Shown here one piece after another: positions 1 to 8,097 of a stretch of 64,000 nt of DNA. The stretch is from contig NZ_OY769915.1 in the NCBI RefSeq assembly GCF_963669205.1, positions 2,454,001 to 2,518,000 of the forward strand. Reading direction: 5' to 3'. Source of the DNA: an uncultured Roseibium sp. (GTDB taxonomy: Bacteria; Pseudomonadota; Alphaproteobacteria; Rhizobiales; Stappiaceae). Both the position numbers and the translations under genes were made by a program. Numbering within the stretch: position 1 is the first letter of the stretch; every line of letters begins with the position of its first letter. The notes below the pieces were generated by a model. It worked only from the letters and a program-made list of their open reading frames with translations, did not search any database and was not told where the DNA came from.

Positions 1-620
1 TGCGCGACGTGACCCAGGCAAGTGTCCGTCATGTCATCGGAATGGTGCCGCAGGACACGGTCCTTTTCAACGACACCATTGCCTACAACATCCGCTACGG
101 GCGGCCCGATGCGACCGATGAAGAGGTGCGTGAAGCCGCCCGGATGGCGCAGATCCACGATTTCATCGAACGGTTGCCCAACGGCTATGCATCGGAAGTG
201 GGAGAGCGCGGGCTGAAACTGTCCGGAGGCGAGAAACAGCGGGTCGCGATTGCGCGCACGATCCTGAAATCACCGCCGATCCTTATTCTCGACGAGGCGA
301 CGTCGGCGCTCGATACGCACACGGAACGGGAGATCCAGTCCGCTCTGGATCAGGTTGCGCAGAACCGCACCACGCTGGTGATCGCGCACCGTCTGTCGAC
401 CGTGGTGAACGCCGATCAGATCATCGTGCTTGAAGCAGGCGAAATCGCGGAGCGCGGCACGCATACGGAACTTCTGGACAAGAACGGTCTCTATGCCTCG
501 ATGTGGGCGCGGCAGCGCGAAGCTGACGAGGCCGAGGAACGTTTGCGCGCGGCGCGGGAAAACGATGAGCTGGGAATTGTCACACGCGGCAAGACCGCGG
601 ATTACATCCCGGCGAAATAG
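1..620 (+). CDS. Atm1-type ABC exporter, C-terminal ATPase part (5' end outside window)
   Basis: The open frame runs in from the left edge (first full codon at 3) and ends at 618-620, so only about the last 206 residues are present. They form the end of an ABC nucleotide-binding domain: Q-loop (VPQDTVLF), signature LSGGEKQ, Walker B LILDEATSALD and H-loop IAHRLS. The stretch QDTVLFNDTIAYNIRYGR and the ending GLYASMWARQ are typical of the Atm1/ABCB7 family, homodimeric inner-membrane exporters linked to glutathione-bound sulfur or metal compounds. The membrane domain would lie upstream. Family assignment is good; the substrate is inference. Confidence 0.8.
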   Translation, partial: RDVTQASVRHVIGMVPQDTVLFNDTIAYNIRYGRPDATDEEVREAARMAQIHDFIERLPNGYASEVGERGLKLSGGEKQRVAIARTILKSPPILILDEATSALDTHTEREIQSALDQVAQNRTTLVIAHRLSTVVNADQIIVLEAGEIAERGTHTELLDKNGLYASMWARQREADEAEERLRAARENDELGIVTRGKTADYIPAK

Positions 621-664
621 CGGTTTCCGGAGAAGGGGCGTTCTGCCCCTCTCAGGGGCCGGGT

Positions 665-1099
665 TCAGACGCTCAATTGTTGCCGGAATGTGCTGATCTG
701 CAGGGCAGCCTTTGCCGCCTCGCGCCCCTTCAGCACGAAATGTTCGCGGTAGATTGCCGTGTGGTGCTCTGTTTCCTGGAAATGATGAGGTGTGAGGGAG
801 ACGGACAGGACCGGAACATTCGTTTCGAGGCCTGCCTGCATCAACCCTGTAACGACAGCCTGCGCAACGAAGTCATGCCTGTAGATGCCGCCGTCGACGA
901 CGAGCGCCGCCGCAGCGATAGCTGCATACTTGCCTGTTTTCGCAAGGCTTTTCGCCGCAAGCGGCATTTCGAAAGCACCGGGAACATCGAACACGTCGAT
1001 GTTTTCGGCGGGAATTATCTGTTGAAAGCCCTCAAGTGCCTGGTCGACGATGTCGGAATGCCAACCGGCCTTGATGAAGGCATAGCGGGTGTGTGTCAT
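665..1099 (-). CDS. ribH: 6,7-dimethyl-8-ribityllumazine synthase (RibH2-like)
   Basis: Penultimate step of riboflavin synthesis: condenses 5-amino-6-ribitylaminouracil with 3,4-dihydroxy-2-butanone 4-phosphate. The 144-residue protein has the lumazine synthase core (VPGAFEMPL, VVDGGIYRHDFVAQAV) and the late TEHHTAIY stretch. It resembles the second, stand-alone RibH isozyme (RibH2) known from Brucella and rhizobia more than the RibH of the main rib operon. The ATG at 1097-1099 is preferred over an in-frame upstream start because GGGGAG lies just ahead of it. It is monocistronic and downstream of an FMN riboswitch, so it should be off when FMN is plentiful. Confidence 0.93.
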   Translation of the reverse strand: MTHTRYAFIKAGWHSDIVDQALEGFQQIIPAENIDVFDVPGAFEMPLAAKSLAKTGKYAAIAAAALVVDGGIYRHDFVAQAVVTGLMQAGLETNVPVLSVSLTPHHFQETEHHTAIYREHFVLKGREAAKAALQISTFRQQLSV

Positions 1100-1176
1100 T
1101 GGTGATCTCCCCTGTTTGCGACACGTCACCCAAGGCGATCACGAGCGGCCCGGATCATGGCGATCCGAGCGCTGTT

Positions 1177-1310
1177 TCTCTTTCATCCGGACTGTAACCG
1201 TCGGCCCAGGCATCTCACCTGATCTGCTTGACCCTTCCAGACGGAAGGCGCTCGCGGGCTTGCAGCGCACTGCTTACCGCCGGTGGGGAATTTCACCCCG
1301 CCCTGAGAAT
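1177..1310 (-). promoter_or_regulatory. FMN riboswitch (RFN element) upstream of ribH
   Basis: Read on the minus strand, this stretch carries the conserved RFN blocks in order: TCTCAGGGCGGGGTGAAATT, CCCCACCGGCGGT, a GAGCGCC arm, GGTCAAGCAGAT, then AGGTGAGATGCC and finally GACGGTTACAGTCCGGATGA with AAAGAGA. These blocks make the six-helix FMN-binding aptamer. It lies about 80 nt upstream of the ribH start. FMN binding is expected to lower ribH expression; whether by terminator or by Shine-Dalgarno masking is not resolved here. Confidence 0.96.
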
Positions 1311-1391
1311 GCCGCCTTTGTTGCAGGCGGCCCGCCTCAAGACAAGCGTTGAATCTCAAAAAGTGCGGTGACCTTAAGGCCGTTTTGCCTG

Positions 1392-1583
1392 TCAGGCCGC
1401 GCGGTCGGTGGTCCGTGCAGTTTCTTCGGCAACGCCGATGTCGTTTGCGGGCGCTTTTCTCCCGGCATGCCGGTTTGCAGCGCTGCCAAGGAGAAAGTTC
1501 GTGACAGCCCTTGCCAGACCCCTCAGCTCCTTGTTGCGAGCAGCACGGGCGCGGGTTTCGTAGATGTTGCCGGTGTGGATCAT
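1392..1583 (-). CDS. Small basic protein, YjiS/DUF1127-like (tentative)
   Basis: A 63-residue ORF starting at 1583 with a strong ribosome site (AAAGGAG, 6 nt before ATG). The N-terminal half is an Arg/Ala-rich helix (ETRARAARNKELRGLARAVTNF) like the short helical cores of DUF1127/RSP_7527-type alphaproteobacterial small proteins, some of which bind RNA or respond to stress. The C-terminal half is low complexity. It is divergent from the LysR gene and shares a 95-nt intergenic region holding a long dyad, so LysR control is plausible. Family placement is weak; the good ribosome site is the main support for a real gene. Confidence 0.5.
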   Translation of the reverse strand: MIHTGNIYETRARAARNKELRGLARAVTNFLLGSAANRHAGRKAPANDIGVAEETARTTDRAA

Positions 1584-1623
1584 GACAGGCTCCTTTTGTC
1601 TGTGGAGGGTTTATCTCATATTG

Positions 1624-1676
1624 CGAACTTTCGAAGAATTGGGGTAATCTGGAAGATATCTTTCGAAAGTTTCGAA
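1624..1676. promoter_or_regulatory. Long dyad between LysR gene and small gene (putative operator)
   Basis: CGAACTTTCGAAGA and TCTTTCGAAAGTTTCG face each other across about 22 nt, forming a near-perfect interrupted dyad that ends 2 nt before the LysR ATG. The shared core TTCGAA occurs in both arms. The size and position fit autoregulation by a LysR-type protein, with control of the divergent gene. Binding is inferred. Confidence 0.45.
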
Positions 1677-1678
1677 TA

Positions 1679-2596
1679 ATGCGACTCGATGATCTGAAGT
1701 TTTTCAAACGCGTGGCCGAGCTCGGCAGCCTGTCCGCCGCGGGCAGGGAGTTCGGCCTGTCACCGTCGGCTGCCAGTAGCCGGTTGAGCAATCTGGAAAA
1801 GGAACTCGGTTCCCAGCTGGTTGCCAGAACCACGCGGCGCACGGGCCTGACCGAGGCCGGGCAGGTCTTTCTGCGTCACACAAGCAACGCCCTCGGTGAG
1901 ATGGACCGCGCGCGGGCGTTGATCGACGCTGCTGAAGAAGCCCCTCGCGGAATGCTGCGCATGTCGCTGAACGTCTTCTTCGGACGAAAACACATCCTGC
2001 CTTATCTTCCCGAATTCAGGGAGCTTTATCCCGAATTGAGGCTGGAGGTCGACATGACGGACCGGATCGTCGACCTGGTCGCCGAAGGCTACGACATGGC
2101 GATCCGGGGCGCGCCGCTGCCCGATTCCAGCCTGATTGCCCGCAAGCTCGGTGGAAATCCGCGTGTGCTTTGTGCCAGCCCTGAATATCTTGCACGCAAG
2201 GGCATTCCCCGTTCGCCTGAAGATTTGCGCAACCACGACTGCGTCGGTTTTGATCCGATGCCCGTCTGGTATTTCGAAGGGCCGGAAGGGGAGATCGCCT
2301 ATCATCTCGAGGACCCGGTTATTTCCGGTGACAGCGGCGATTTTGCCTACGACGCGGCAATCTACGGGCTTGGCCTCACGGTCAAGTCCCTCGCGCATGT
2401 CTGGGAAGATCTCCGGGACGGCAGGCTCGTTGCCGTAATGGAGAACTATCCCGTGGCGCGGACAGGGAACATCTATGCGGTTTATCCGCCCGCAAAATTC
2501 ATCCCGCCCAAGGTCACGAAACTGGTGGATTTCCTGATCTCCAAATACGGCCGGCCGGCCTATTGGGAAATGGACTACCGCAAGGCGGCGGAATAA
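1679..2596 (+). CDS. LysR family transcriptional regulator
   Basis: 305 residues. The N-terminal winged helix (1-60) is typical: DLKFFKRVAELGSLSAAGREFGLS followed by SAASSRLSNLEKELGSQL. The remainder is a periplasmic-binding-protein-like effector domain (about 90-295). It belongs to the CrgA/YafC-like group of LysR proteins by its spacing and the FDPMPVWYFEGPEGE region. The effector is unknown. It is transcribed away from the 63-residue gene; the dyad in the shared intergenic region is the likely binding site. Confidence 0.9.
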   Translation: MRLDDLKFFKRVAELGSLSAAGREFGLSPSAASSRLSNLEKELGSQLVARTTRRTGLTEAGQVFLRHTSNALGEMDRARALIDAAEEAPRGMLRMSLNVFFGRKHILPYLPEFRELYPELRLEVDMTDRIVDLVAEGYDMAIRGAPLPDSSLIARKLGGNPRVLCASPEYLARKGIPRSPEDLRNHDCVGFDPMPVWYFEGPEGEIAYHLEDPVISGDSGDFAYDAAIYGLGLTVKSLAHVWEDLRDGRLVAVMENYPVARTGNIYAVYPPAKFIPPKVTKLVDFLISKYGRPAYWEMDYRKAAE

Positions 2597-2783
2597 CCCG
2601 CATGTTCCGCGCGTTGCCTGCACAAAACCGCAGGAAAATCAGTCCTGGCAGGTTCTCATCGCGCCAAAAAGCCTCTAGAAGCGGAGAAGTATTGAAGCGC
2701 AACGGGTGCGTATCCCGCGTCGGCTTTCAGCGCCTCGTTGCGGGAAAGCCTTGTGGTCCTGACCCTGAATCCGGAAGAACTTG

Positions 2784-3488
2784 ATGTCGATTGTCGATAC
2801 CGTCACCAAAGCCATGGTCCCGATCCATCGGGAGGGCTGGCCGTTTATTGCCATATCGCTTGTCGCGACCCTGGTCGTCGGTTGGTTTGTCGATCCGCTC
2901 TTCTGGATCGGGCTCTTCATCACCGGGTGGATCTGTTACTTTTTCCGCGACCCGAAGCGGGTCACGCCGGTCGGAGACGGTCTTGTCATTTCACCGGCGG
3001 ACGGTGTCGTGAGCCATGTCGGCCTCGTCAGGCCACCGCAGGAACTTGAAATCGGCAGCGAACCGCTGATGCGCGTTTCGATCTTCATGAACGTTTTCAA
3101 CTGCCATGTGAACCGCGCCCCGGTTGGCGGCAAGATCGAACGTGTCGCCTACAGGGCCGGCAAGTTTCTGAATGCCGAACTCGACAAGGCCAGCGAGGAC
3201 AATGAACGCAACGGGCTCGTCATCGACACGGGCGAAGCCAGGATCGGCGTGGTGCAGATTGCCGGGTTGGTGGCGCGCAGGATCGTGTGTTTCGTTCGTG
3301 AAGGCGAAACGATCACCGGCGGCGACCGGTTCGGCCTGATCCGCTTCGGTTCTCGTCTGGACGTCTATTTCCCCGCCGGTACACAGCCGAAAGTGGCTTT
3401 GGGGCAAACCATGATCGCCGGTGAGACGATCCTCGCGGATCTTGCACAGCCCCAGGCCCCGGCGCAGCCCCTGACGCGTGTGAGTTGA
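2784..3488 (+). CDS. psd: Phosphatidylserine decarboxylase proenzyme
   Basis: Converts phosphatidylserine to phosphatidylethanolamine at the inner membrane. The 234-residue protein is the short bacterial form. Hydrophobic segments at about 20-55 (FIAISLVATLVVGWFV and WIGLFITGWICYFFRDP) anchor it, followed by ISPADGVV and the region VSIFMNVFNCHVNRAP. The FGS motif near residue 190 is the expected self-cleavage site, where Ser becomes the pyruvoyl group. ATG at 2784 is chosen over the TTG one codon earlier. It sits 8 nt before pssA, so both enzymes of the pathway form one operon. Confidence 0.95.
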   Translation: MSIVDTVTKAMVPIHREGWPFIAISLVATLVVGWFVDPLFWIGLFITGWICYFFRDPKRVTPVGDGLVISPADGVVSHVGLVRPPQELEIGSEPLMRVSIFMNVFNCHVNRAPVGGKIERVAYRAGKFLNAELDKASEDNERNGLVIDTGEARIGVVQIAGLVARRIVCFVREGETITGGDRFGLIRFGSRLDVYFPAGTQPKVALGQTMIAGETILADLAQPQAPAQPLTRVS

Positions 3489-3496
3489 GGTAAAAG

Positions 3497-4369
3497 GTGG
3501 CCGAGAGCAAGGACAACAGCGCCGACAAGAGCCGTCAGACGCCCCGGTTCCGCCGTGTTCCGATGCGTCTCATCGTGCCGAACATGGTCACGCTGCTGGC
3601 GCTCTGTTCGGGATTGACGGCCGTGCGCATGGCCTTTGACGGCCGGTGGGAATTTGCGGTCGGGGCCGTCATTCTCGCGGCTGTCCTAGATGGGCTGGAC
3701 GGCCGTGTCGCGCGCCTGATGAAAGGCACCTCACGTTTTGGCGCGGAGCTGGATTCCCTGTCCGACTTCGTGAATTTCGGCGTCGTTCCGGCGCTCATGC
3801 TGTATCTCTGGCTGCTCAAGGATGCCGGGAACCTTGGCTGGATTGCCGCGCTGATCTTCGCAATCTCGATGGCTCTGCGTCTGGCCCGTTTCAACGTTGC
3901 GCTGGACGACCCGAACAAGCCTGCCTGGACGTCGCGTTTCTTCACGGGTGTTCCAGCACCGGCCGGTGCGCTGACGGTCCTGCTGCCGCTTTACCTCGAC
4001 TTTCTAGGGCTGTTTCCGCACTGGTTCGCCGATGCCGCGTTCGTTGCGGCCTATACCGTCGGCATTGCCTTTCTGGTGATCAGCAGGCTGCCGACCTTCT
4101 CGGGCAAGACGCTCGGCACGCGCGTGCGGCGCGACTACGTTCTGCCCCTGATCGTGGTGGCCGTCCTGGTCGTGGCACTCACCGTAAGCTATCCTTTCAG
4201 GATGGTGGCGGGCGCCGCTGTCCTCTATCTCCTGGCGATCCCGGTTTCATGGCGCGCGCACCGCAAGCTCGTCATGGCAGACGAGAACATGGCCCTCGAT
4301 GACGACGGCGATGAATGCGACACCGATCTCGACAACATAGCCGACCGGGACAAGGACCACGGCGGCTGA
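3497..4369 (+). CDS. pssA: CDP-diacylglycerol--serine O-phosphatidyltransferase
   Basis: Makes phosphatidylserine from CDP-diacylglycerol and L-serine, the substrate for Psd encoded just upstream. The GTG start follows a GAGGTAAAAGG ribosome site. The CDP-alcohol phosphatidyltransferase signature is complete (DGLDGRVARL, then GAELDSLSD, with the four Asp residues in register) at about residues 75-98. About eight hydrophobic segments follow. The C-terminus is unusually acidic (DDDGDECDTDLDNIADRD), which is common in rhizobial PssA extensions. The protein is 290 residues, slightly longer than the usual 240-280. Confidence 0.95.
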   Translation: MAESKDNSADKSRQTPRFRRVPMRLIVPNMVTLLALCSGLTAVRMAFDGRWEFAVGAVILAAVLDGLDGRVARLMKGTSRFGAELDSLSDFVNFGVVPALMLYLWLLKDAGNLGWIAALIFAISMALRLARFNVALDDPNKPAWTSRFFTGVPAPAGALTVLLPLYLDFLGLFPHWFADAAFVAAYTVGIAFLVISRLPTFSGKTLGTRVRRDYVLPLIVVAVLVVALTVSYPFRMVAGAAVLYLLAIPVSWRAHRKLVMADENMALDDDGDECDTDLDNIADRDKDHGG

Positions 4370-4465
4370 ATTAGGGTACGGACCCTGGTCCGGCCTCGCA
4401 AATCGGGTTTCATCCGCAAACTATCAGGTTCACTTAGAGCGCCTCACAACCAAGAGGAGCCTGAA

Positions 4466-5215
4466 GTGCTAAGCGGAAAGACAATTCTGATCACGGGTGC
4501 CAGCAGCGGAATCGGAGCAGCGGCGGCGCGGATTTTCGCAGAGGAGGGGGCCAATCTCGTTCTGGCGGCAAGGCGCAAGGACAAGCTCGAAGAGGTCAGG
4601 GCTTCCTTGCCGGACGCCACCTCGCGCATAGTGGTGTTTGCCGGCGACGTTGCCGATCCCGGCTTTTCTGAAGCCTCCGTCAACGTGGCCGTGGAAAGCT
4701 TCGGCCGGCTGGACGGCGCATTCAACAACGCCGGAATGCTCGGCGACATGGGGCCGGTTTCCGAGCTCAGCCTTGAAAACTGGAACCAGGTCCTCGCGAC
4801 CAACCTCACCAGCGCCTTTCTCGCCGCAAGGCACCAGATACCGGCCATGGCCGGGTCGGGGGGCGGATCGATCGTGTTCACATCGACATTCGTCGGTCAC
4901 ACCATCGGTCTGCCGGGCATGTCGGCCTACGCCGCATCAAAGGCCGGGCTCACCGGGCTGACGCAGGTGCTGGCCGTCGAATGTGGCCCGCAAAACATCC
5001 GTGTCAATTCCCTGCTGCCGGGCGGGACGAAAACTGAAATGGCAGGTGACGATCCGGCCTTTCACGACTATGTCGCCGGACTTCACGCCCTGAAGCGCAT
5101 GGCCGGACCGGAGGAGATCGCGCGCGCCGCTCTCTTTCTGCTGAGCGACGCGGGATCCTTTGTCACGGGCTCTGCGCTGCTTTGCGATGGCGGCAATTCG
5201 ATCACAAAGGCATAG
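4466..5215 (+). CDS. SDR family oxidoreductase (classical)
   Basis: A 249-residue short-chain dehydrogenase with intact signature residues: TGASSGIG for NAD(P), NNAG, active-site Tyr and Lys in AYAASK, and a C-terminal DGG. The GTG start has a strong ribosome site (AAGAGGAG). It converges on the amidase gene with an 8-nt gap and is 96 nt past pssA, so it is probably its own unit. The substrate cannot be told from sequence. Confidence 0.88.
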   Translation: MLSGKTILITGASSGIGAAAARIFAEEGANLVLAARRKDKLEEVRASLPDATSRIVVFAGDVADPGFSEASVNVAVESFGRLDGAFNNAGMLGDMGPVSELSLENWNQVLATNLTSAFLAARHQIPAMAGSGGGSIVFTSTFVGHTIGLPGMSAYAASKAGLTGLTQVLAVECGPQNIRVNSLLPGGTKTEMAGDDPAFHDYVAGLHALKRMAGPEEIARAALFLLSDAGSFVTGSALLCDGGNSITKA

Positions 5216-5223
5216 GTTCCGGG

Positions 5224-6630
5224 TCAGGCGTCGAGCGCCGGCAGAGGTATGGAAAAGGCTTCGTTGCGTTCGATGTCGAACGCAACGCGGAACACGGTTT
5301 TTTCCTCAAAGTAACGTCCAATGAGTTGCAAACCGATGGGAAGCCCCGCCGAATGCATGCCGCAGGGCATCGTCAGGGCAGGGTGCCCGGTCATGTTGAA
5401 AAAGGTCGTATAGCGTGTGATCGCATTGCCGATTGCCTCGTCGATACCGTCTCGGCGGGTACTGACAGTTCCGAGTTTCTGAGCGATTTCAGGCGTTGCG
5501 GGTGTCAGGATGACGTCTACCTGCTCAAAAAGTGCAATGGTCCGTTGCCGGTATGATTCAATGAACCTTTTGGCCTTCACGTAGTGCTCCGCGAGGATGC
5601 ACTGGCCGACGGCCAGACCTGCCCGAAAATCCCGACTGTAAAGATCACCGCGCGCCTCCAGATATGCGGAATGCGCGCTGAGCGCTTCCGGCATCTGAAC
5701 GGTTAGAGACACGGTTCGCGTCTGCTCCATGTCCGGAAACGACACGGGCACGAGCACTGCTCCCCGGTGGACCAGATGCGTTTTCACGCGTTCCAGCGCC
5801 TCCAGTATCTGCGGGTCGCACCGGTCGAAGAAAAAGTCGGAGGGTATGCCGACTCTGACGCCGGATACATCCGCTCCAAGCGCATCGGAATAGGTTTCGA
5901 GTGGCAAGTTGACGGATGCAGGGTCCCGTGGGTCGTAGCCGGAGACCGCCTCAAGCATATCGGCACTGTCGGCGACCGTTCGCGTGATAATGCCGACATG
6001 ATCGAGCGTCCAGCAATAGGGCACGACCCCATGGGTCGGAATACGGCCGATCGTCGGCTTGAGGCCGACAAGGCCGTTCAGCGCGGCAGGTGCGCGCACC
6101 GAACCGCCGGTATCCGTACCAAGAGCCGCCGGAACAAGGCCGAAGGCAACCGCCGCCGCCGAGCCGCTTGAGGAACCGCCGGCCAACCGCGAGATGTCAT
6201 AAGCGTTGACGCACGTTCCGTAGACCTCGTTTTCACCGGTCGCGCCATAGGCGAATTCATGAAGATTGGTTTTCCCCATGCTTAGCGCGCCGGCGTTGCG
6301 CAGACGCGCGATCACAAATGCGTCCTCCTGGGCAACCCTGTCATGAAAAACCCGCGATCCCGCGGTCGTTTTCACGCCGGCAACGTCGATGAGATCCTTG
6401 CTGGCGTAGGGAATGCCGGTTAGGAACGACCGCGGCAGGTCGCCATCTGTCAGTGAAGCTGCGCTTTCCATCGCCTCTGCCGCAGTCACGGTGATAAACG
6501 CGCGGGAAACGGCATTGTGCCGGTCGATGCGCTCTGCGAAGAGGGAAACGAGCTCCGTCGGTGATATCTTGCCGGCTGTCAGCAAAGCCCTCAGGGACCG
6601 TATGTCTTCAAATGCGGGATGCGTTGTCAT
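5224..6630 (-). CDS. Amidase signature (AS) family amidase
   Basis: 468 residues. The AS-family Ser-cisSer-Lys triad can be placed: Lys in PYASKDL, the Gly/Ser stretch GGSSSGSAAAVAFG and the nucleophile region GTDTGGSVRAPAA. Members hydrolyse amide C-N bonds, ranging from allophanate and carboxybiuret to GatA-type substrates. It is the last gene of a leftward operon with two M24-family proteins and a small partner whose stop codon abuts this start. That small-subunit arrangement resembles AtzG-AtzE and HpxX-HpxW. Its likely role is the final hydrolysis of an amide made by the upstream enzymes. The exact substrate is unknown. Confidence 0.9.
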   Translation of the reverse strand: MTTHPAFEDIRSLRALLTAGKISPTELVSLFAERIDRHNAVSRAFITVTAAEAMESAASLTDGDLPRSFLTGIPYASKDLIDVAGVKTTAGSRVFHDRVAQEDAFVIARLRNAGALSMGKTNLHEFAYGATGENEVYGTCVNAYDISRLAGGSSSGSAAAVAFGLVPAALGTDTGGSVRAPAALNGLVGLKPTIGRIPTHGVVPYCWTLDHVGIITRTVADSADMLEAVSGYDPRDPASVNLPLETYSDALGADVSGVRVGIPSDFFFDRCDPQILEALERVKTHLVHRGAVLVPVSFPDMEQTRTVSLTVQMPEALSAHSAYLEARGDLYSRDFRAGLAVGQCILAEHYVKAKRFIESYRQRTIALFEQVDVILTPATPEIAQKLGTVSTRRDGIDEAIGNAITRYTTFFNMTGHPALTMPCGMHSAGLPIGLQLIGRYFEEKTVFRVAFDIERNEAFSIPLPALDA

Positions 6631-6834
6631 CTATGGTTTCTGCACGCCGAGCGCCGGAGGCGTTGTGCCGAGATCCGTCTTTCGAAGAACCTCCAATTCC
6701 TCAAGCAGGTTCTGAAAGCCGGTGATGACGCCCATCTGCGGGTCTATCAGCTCATTCTGTTCCGCATCGGACCAGTCATGGCTGGCCATCTGTTCGAAGA
6801 CAGCTTGCAAAGTCTGTTTCTGCAGCGGTTTCAT
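6631..6834 (-). CDS. Small amidase-associated protein (AtzG/HpxX-like position)
   Basis: 67 residues from the ATG at 6834, which has AAGGAG 8 nt upstream; its stop codon directly abuts the amidase start, implying translational coupling. The protein is helical and acidic in the middle (MASHDWSDAEQNELIDPQ) and ends with TPPALGVQ. Small helical subunits in this position (AtzG with AtzE, HpxX with HpxW) form a tight complex with their amidase. I see no firm sequence match to AtzG, so the partner role is inferred from size and coupling. Confidence 0.7.
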   Translation of the reverse strand: MKPLQKQTLQAVFEQMASHDWSDAEQNELIDPQMGVITGFQNLLEELEVLRKTDLGTTPPALGVQKP

Positions 6835-6895
6835 CTTGGGTCTCCTTGCAAGCCGGCCGGACGCCGCGTCATGGCGAATTGCGGAGGTAAGCAGC

Positions 6896-8047
6896 TCACC
6901 GGATGATGAGCGTTTCAGGCGTCTTGTTGGTGAGTATTTCAGCACCGTTCTCGGTCAGAAGAACGGTGTTGGAGATGAAGTAGTCGACAACATCCGTGTT
7001 GGTGAACCAACTGTGTGCGTGGAACACCATGCCGGTTTCCAGCCTGCGTTCTGAGTTGGGAAAGAGCGATGTAACCATGGATCCTCCTGTCCAGCTCGGC
7101 GGAAATCCGATGCCGACCATGTAGCCACAATGATGGCGCTCATAGTCATGAAGACCGGCCGAAGCAGCAACCTCGCGCCATGCATCATAGGCATCCCCGG
7201 CCATTCCGCCCGGCTTCAAAGCGGCACAAATCGCCTTCATTCCGTCGATCGCCAGTTCGGCCGACTTTTCCGCACCGTCCGGGGCGCTGCCGACATAGGC
7301 AAGCCGCCCCATTGGAGCCTGGTACTTGCGGAAGGCGGCACAAGTCTCCAGGAAGACCGCATCGCCGTTCCGGAAGATGTCTCCCCGCCAGGTGGTGTGC
7401 TCTTCTCCGAGCCGAGTCGTGGGTCTGATGAACGGACCGAAGCCCGGATATTCGCTGCCCTCGCGGATCATCCGGTCGTGGTAGGCCGCAGCGATCTCGT
7501 AGTCACTGGCCCCGTTGCGCACGGCCTCGATGGCTGACAGGGTCCCAAGGTCTGCGGCGTGGGCCGCTTTCCTCGTGTACTCCATCTCCAGGGCAGATTT
7601 GACCTGCCGCAGGTCATCGATGATGCCCGACGCATCCACCCAGTGGGCATCTCCCTGCTGGATAAGTTCCGCGTGGCGCGGCGTCAGAAACAGGCTTCGT
7701 TTTTCAATGCCGACGCGACCACCCGTCAGCCCGAGATCCGCGACCGCCCTGAGGACGGCATCCGAAAGCTCTTCGTGATCCGGGTGTCCATAAAAAGCAG
7801 CGTTTTCAACCTGATTGTGAACGGTGATCTTCTCCATGGCCCGGCAGCACAGCGCCAGGTCGCCGTTGCGGTTCACAACAAGGACATGCGCGGCGAAAAA
7901 TCCCCAGTGGTCCAGACCCGTCAGCCAGTAGATGCTTTCCGGCACGGATATGAGGATGCCGTCAAGATCATTGTTTGCAAGCGCAACAACGGCGCGACGC
8001 AGACGCTGTTCGAGTTCGCTCGCCGGAAACGGTTTGGTGTCAGCCAT
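6896..8047 (-). CDS. M24-family creatinase/ectoine hydrolase-like protein (A)
   Basis: 383 residues with an N-terminal creatinase domain (about 1-160; YWLTGLDHWGFF) and a C-terminal pita-bread domain. The HCGYMVGIGFPPSW stretch resembles ectoine hydrolase DoeA and creatinase. The metal ligands of true M24 peptidases are mostly replaced: FLETCA where Asp is expected, APMGR where SDITR is expected, and HAHSW instead of the EPG Glu. It is therefore more likely a metal-independent C-N hydrolase than an aminopeptidase. It is the second gene of the operon, after its paralogue. Substrate unknown; an ectoine- or creatine-like compound fits the neighbouring importer. Confidence 0.85.
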   Translation of the reverse strand: MADTKPFPASELEQRLRRAVVALANNDLDGILISVPESIYWLTGLDHWGFFAAHVLVVNRNGDLALCCRAMEKITVHNQVENAAFYGHPDHEELSDAVLRAVADLGLTGGRVGIEKRSLFLTPRHAELIQQGDAHWVDASGIIDDLRQVKSALEMEYTRKAAHAADLGTLSAIEAVRNGASDYEIAAAYHDRMIREGSEYPGFGPFIRPTTRLGEEHTTWRGDIFRNGDAVFLETCAAFRKYQAPMGRLAYVGSAPDGAEKSAELAIDGMKAICAALKPGGMAGDAYDAWREVAASAGLHDYERHHCGYMVGIGFPPSWTGGSMVTSLFPNSERRLETGMVFHAHSWFTNTDVVDYFISNTVLLTENGAEILTNKTPETLIIR

Positions 8048-8097
8048 GGGATTGAGTTCCTGATCCGTCGTTTATGAAAAAAGGCCGTGCATGAGGA

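Noticed and set aside
633..653. Hairpin after the Atm1-type gene
   Set aside because: A short GC stem (AGGGGC/GCCCCT) with no T run on either strand; too weak to call a terminator.
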